The position numbers and the translations under genes were made by a program. A DNA stretch of 64,000 nucleotides. Source: Nodosilinea sp. FACHB-141 (lineage in GTDB: Bacteria > Cyanobacteriota > Cyanobacteriia > Phormidesmidales > Phormidesmidaceae). Of the stretch, positions 62,795 to 64,000 are shown piece by piece; position 1 is the stretch's first letter, and the number at the start of each line of letters is the position of its first letter. The notes under the pieces are model-generated. The model was given only the letters and a program-made list of their open reading frames with translations, was not told where the DNA came from and did not search any database. The stretch is from assembly GCF_014696135.1 (NCBI RefSeq), contig NZ_JACJPP010000004.1:186001-250000 (forward strand). The letters are read 5' to 3'.

Positions 62795-64000
62795 ATGCCT
62801 GTAAACAAAAATCCTCAGCCGTCGCGATCGCGCCAAATTGCCAACATCGTCCTGTGGGCCGCTACTGGCCTCCTGCTGCTCAACATTGTGTTCTCGGGGT
62901 TCTTCGGCAGCCAAACGGCCCGTGAACCCTACAGCATGTTCATCCATCGGGTGCAAGAGCAAGAGGTATTACGAGCCTCCGTGGGGCAAAACGAAATTCG
63001 CTACCAAGTCAAAGATGCCACCACTGGTGAAGCGGGCGATGTCTACAGCACGACGCCCATTTTTGACCTCCAGCTGCCCCAGCTACTCGAAGACAACGGC
63101 GTTGAGTTTGCTGCCGTGCCGCCGCCCAAGGGCCAGTGGTTTGGCAGCTTGCTGAGCTGGGTGATTCCACCACTGATCTTTATTGGGGTGTGGCGATTCT
63201 TCTTGGCCCGTGGTGGCGGTGGCCCCCAGGGAGCCCTCTCCATTGGCAAAAGCAAAGCCAAGGTTTACGTAGAAGGCGACGCTGGCAAGATTACCTTCGA
63301 CGACGTGGCCGGGGTCGAAGAAGCCAAGGCTGAACTGGTAGAAGTTGTTGATTTCCTCAAAACCCCCCAGCGCTTTACGGATTTAGGGGCCAAAATTCCC
63401 AAGGGCGTCCTGCTGGTTGGCCCGCCAGGAACCGGTAAGACGTTGATGGCTAAAGCCGTCGCGGGTGAAGCAGGCGTACCCTTCTTTAGCATTTCGGGTT
63501 CTGAGTTTGTGGAACTATTTGTGGGCGTAGGTTCCTCCCGCGTGCGCGACCTGTTTGAGCAAGCCAAGAAACAGTCTCCCTGCATCATTTTTATTGATGA
63601 GCTAGATGCGATCGGTAAATCCCGCTCCAGCAGCAGCTTCTACGGCGGCAACGACGAGCGCGAGCAGACCCTCAACCAGCTGCTCACCGAGATGGATGGC
63701 TTTGAGGCCGGCGGCACTACCGTGATTGTGTTAGCCGCCACCAACCGTCCCGAAACCCTTGACCCCGCCCTGCTGCGCCCCGGTCGCTTCGATCGCCAGG
63801 TACTAGTCGATCGCCCCGATCTCAAAGGCCGCGAAGCCATCCTTAAAATCCACGCTAAGGATGTGAAGCTGGCTGACACCGTCGATCTCAAAACGACCGC
63901 CACCCGCACCCCAGGCTTCGCCGGAGCTGACTTGGCTAACCTGGTCAATGAAGCTGCCCTGCTGGCCGCCCGCCGCGGCAGCACCGTAGTCGAGCAAGAA
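62795..64000 (+). CDS. ftsH: ATP-dependent zinc metalloprotease FtsH, 5' part
   Basis: The frame is open to the window end, so the protein is cut at about 402 residues. The N-terminal part has two membrane segments (about 18-36 and 120-138) flanking the periplasmic/lumenal domain. The AAA ATPase shows Walker A GPPGTGKT, Walker [17 protein letters not shown], the [16 protein letters not shown] and the pore motif [14 protein letters not shown]. The protease HEXXH site lies beyond the window. The [12 protein letters not shown] insert and the sequence overall recall the cyanobacterial FtsH1/FtsH3-type. Its role would be membrane protein quality control with thf1. Confidence 0.95.
   Translation, partial: MPVNKNPQPSRSRQIANIVLWAATGLLLLNIVFSGFFGSQTAREPYSMFIHRVQEQEVLRASVGQNEIRYQVKDATTGEAGDVYSTTPIFDLQLPQLLEDNGVEFAAVPPPKGQWFGSLLSWVIPPLIFIGVWRFFLARGGGGPQGALSIGKSKAKVYVEGDAGKITFDDVAGVEEAKAELVEVVDFLKTPQRFTDLGAKIPKGVLLVGPPGTGKTLMAKAVAGEAGVPFFSISGSEFVELFVGVGSSRVRDLFEQAKKQSPCIIFIDELDAIGKSRSSSSFYGGNDEREQTLNQLLTEMDGFEAGGTTVIVLAATNRPETLDPALLRPGRFDRQVLVDRPDLKGREAILKIHAKDVKLADTVDLKTTATRTPGFAGADLANLVNEAALLAARRGSTVVEQE

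Noticed and set aside
1..64000. Frequent GCGATCGC octamers as a special regulatory system
   Set aside because: HIP1 is a known, genome-wide repeat of cyanobacteria; only the unusually long palindrome at 11281 was kept.
1..64000. CRISPR arrays, insertion sequences, prophage genes
   Set aside because: No regular repeat-spacer arrays, transposase or phage-type genes were found in any frame.

Overview
The window is chromosomal DNA from a cyanobacterium. The evidence is a photosynthetic core gene set: petC and petA of the cytochrome b6f complex, thf1/psb29, the Rubisco chaperone raf1, a UbiA-type plastoquinone prenyltransferase, Tic22 and an FtsH protease. The octamer GCGATCGC (HIP1), a hallmark of many cyanobacterial genomes, is scattered throughout. 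The moderately high G+C and the gene content suggest a Leptolyngbya/Nodosilinea-type organism, but this is inference and no species marker such as rRNA is present. I see no insertion sequence, prophage, CRISPR array or plasmid gene, so most of the window reads as ordinary core genome.

Layout. 0.2-7.7 kb: an acetyltransferase, a DUF4332 protein, tRNA-Pro, Tic22, a phosphoketolase-like ThDP enzyme, a NIL-ferredoxin with a small membrane protein, a TxlA/HCF164-like thioredoxin and alanine dehydrogenase. 7.7-16.9 kb: a signalling stretch with a receiver-histidine kinase hybrid, a membrane adenylate cyclase, a peptidoglycan-binding-like protein, an ECF-like sigma factor, a membrane-anchored DsbA-like protein and a large Cache-HAMP-PAS-GAF-PAS-GGDEF-EAL protein. 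17-20 kb: envelope genes (a mini outer-membrane barrel behind a 950-base leader, and an SLH protein) and tRNA-Ala. 20-31 kb: raf1, a TrkA/K+ channel protein whose last domain appears frameshifted, an XPB-like helicase, secG-gpmI and an ABC-F protein. 31-46 kb: housekeeping genes (hisIE, rsmG, prs, petC-petA, typA, gatB, a UbiA prenyltransferase, an rRNA methyltransferase) and cyanobacterial proteins of unknown function. 47-54 kb: an AraC-MGMT repair protein coupled to an EamA exporter, thf1, a glycosyltransferase, an SDR enzyme and a LysR regulator. 54-64 kb: a CHASE2-PAS-GGDEF-EAL protein overlapping a FecR protein, a class I amidotransferase, a glycine-zipper protein, a type III glutamine synthetase, a DUF1232 protein and the 5' part of ftsH, cut by the window end.

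Working together. petC-petA, raf1, thf1, ftsH and the prenyltransferase maintain the photosynthetic apparatus. Two bifunctional c-di-GMP proteins, a cyclase and a kinase hybrid suggest strong second-messenger control of surface behaviour, in line with the SLH, FecR and OMP genes nearby. Carbon and nitrogen metabolism is represented by the phosphoketolase, alanine dehydrogenase, type III glutamine synthetase, GpmI, Prs and HisIE.

The least explained signals are: the +1 frameshift in the TrkA protein; several families of intergenic inverted repeats, two of which show compensatory base changes; a 34-base palindrome centred on HIP1; a 19-bp perfect hairpin before the amidotransferase gene; and the NIL-ferredoxin/membrane-protein pair. 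I did not find a multi-gene system that I could defend as wholly new.
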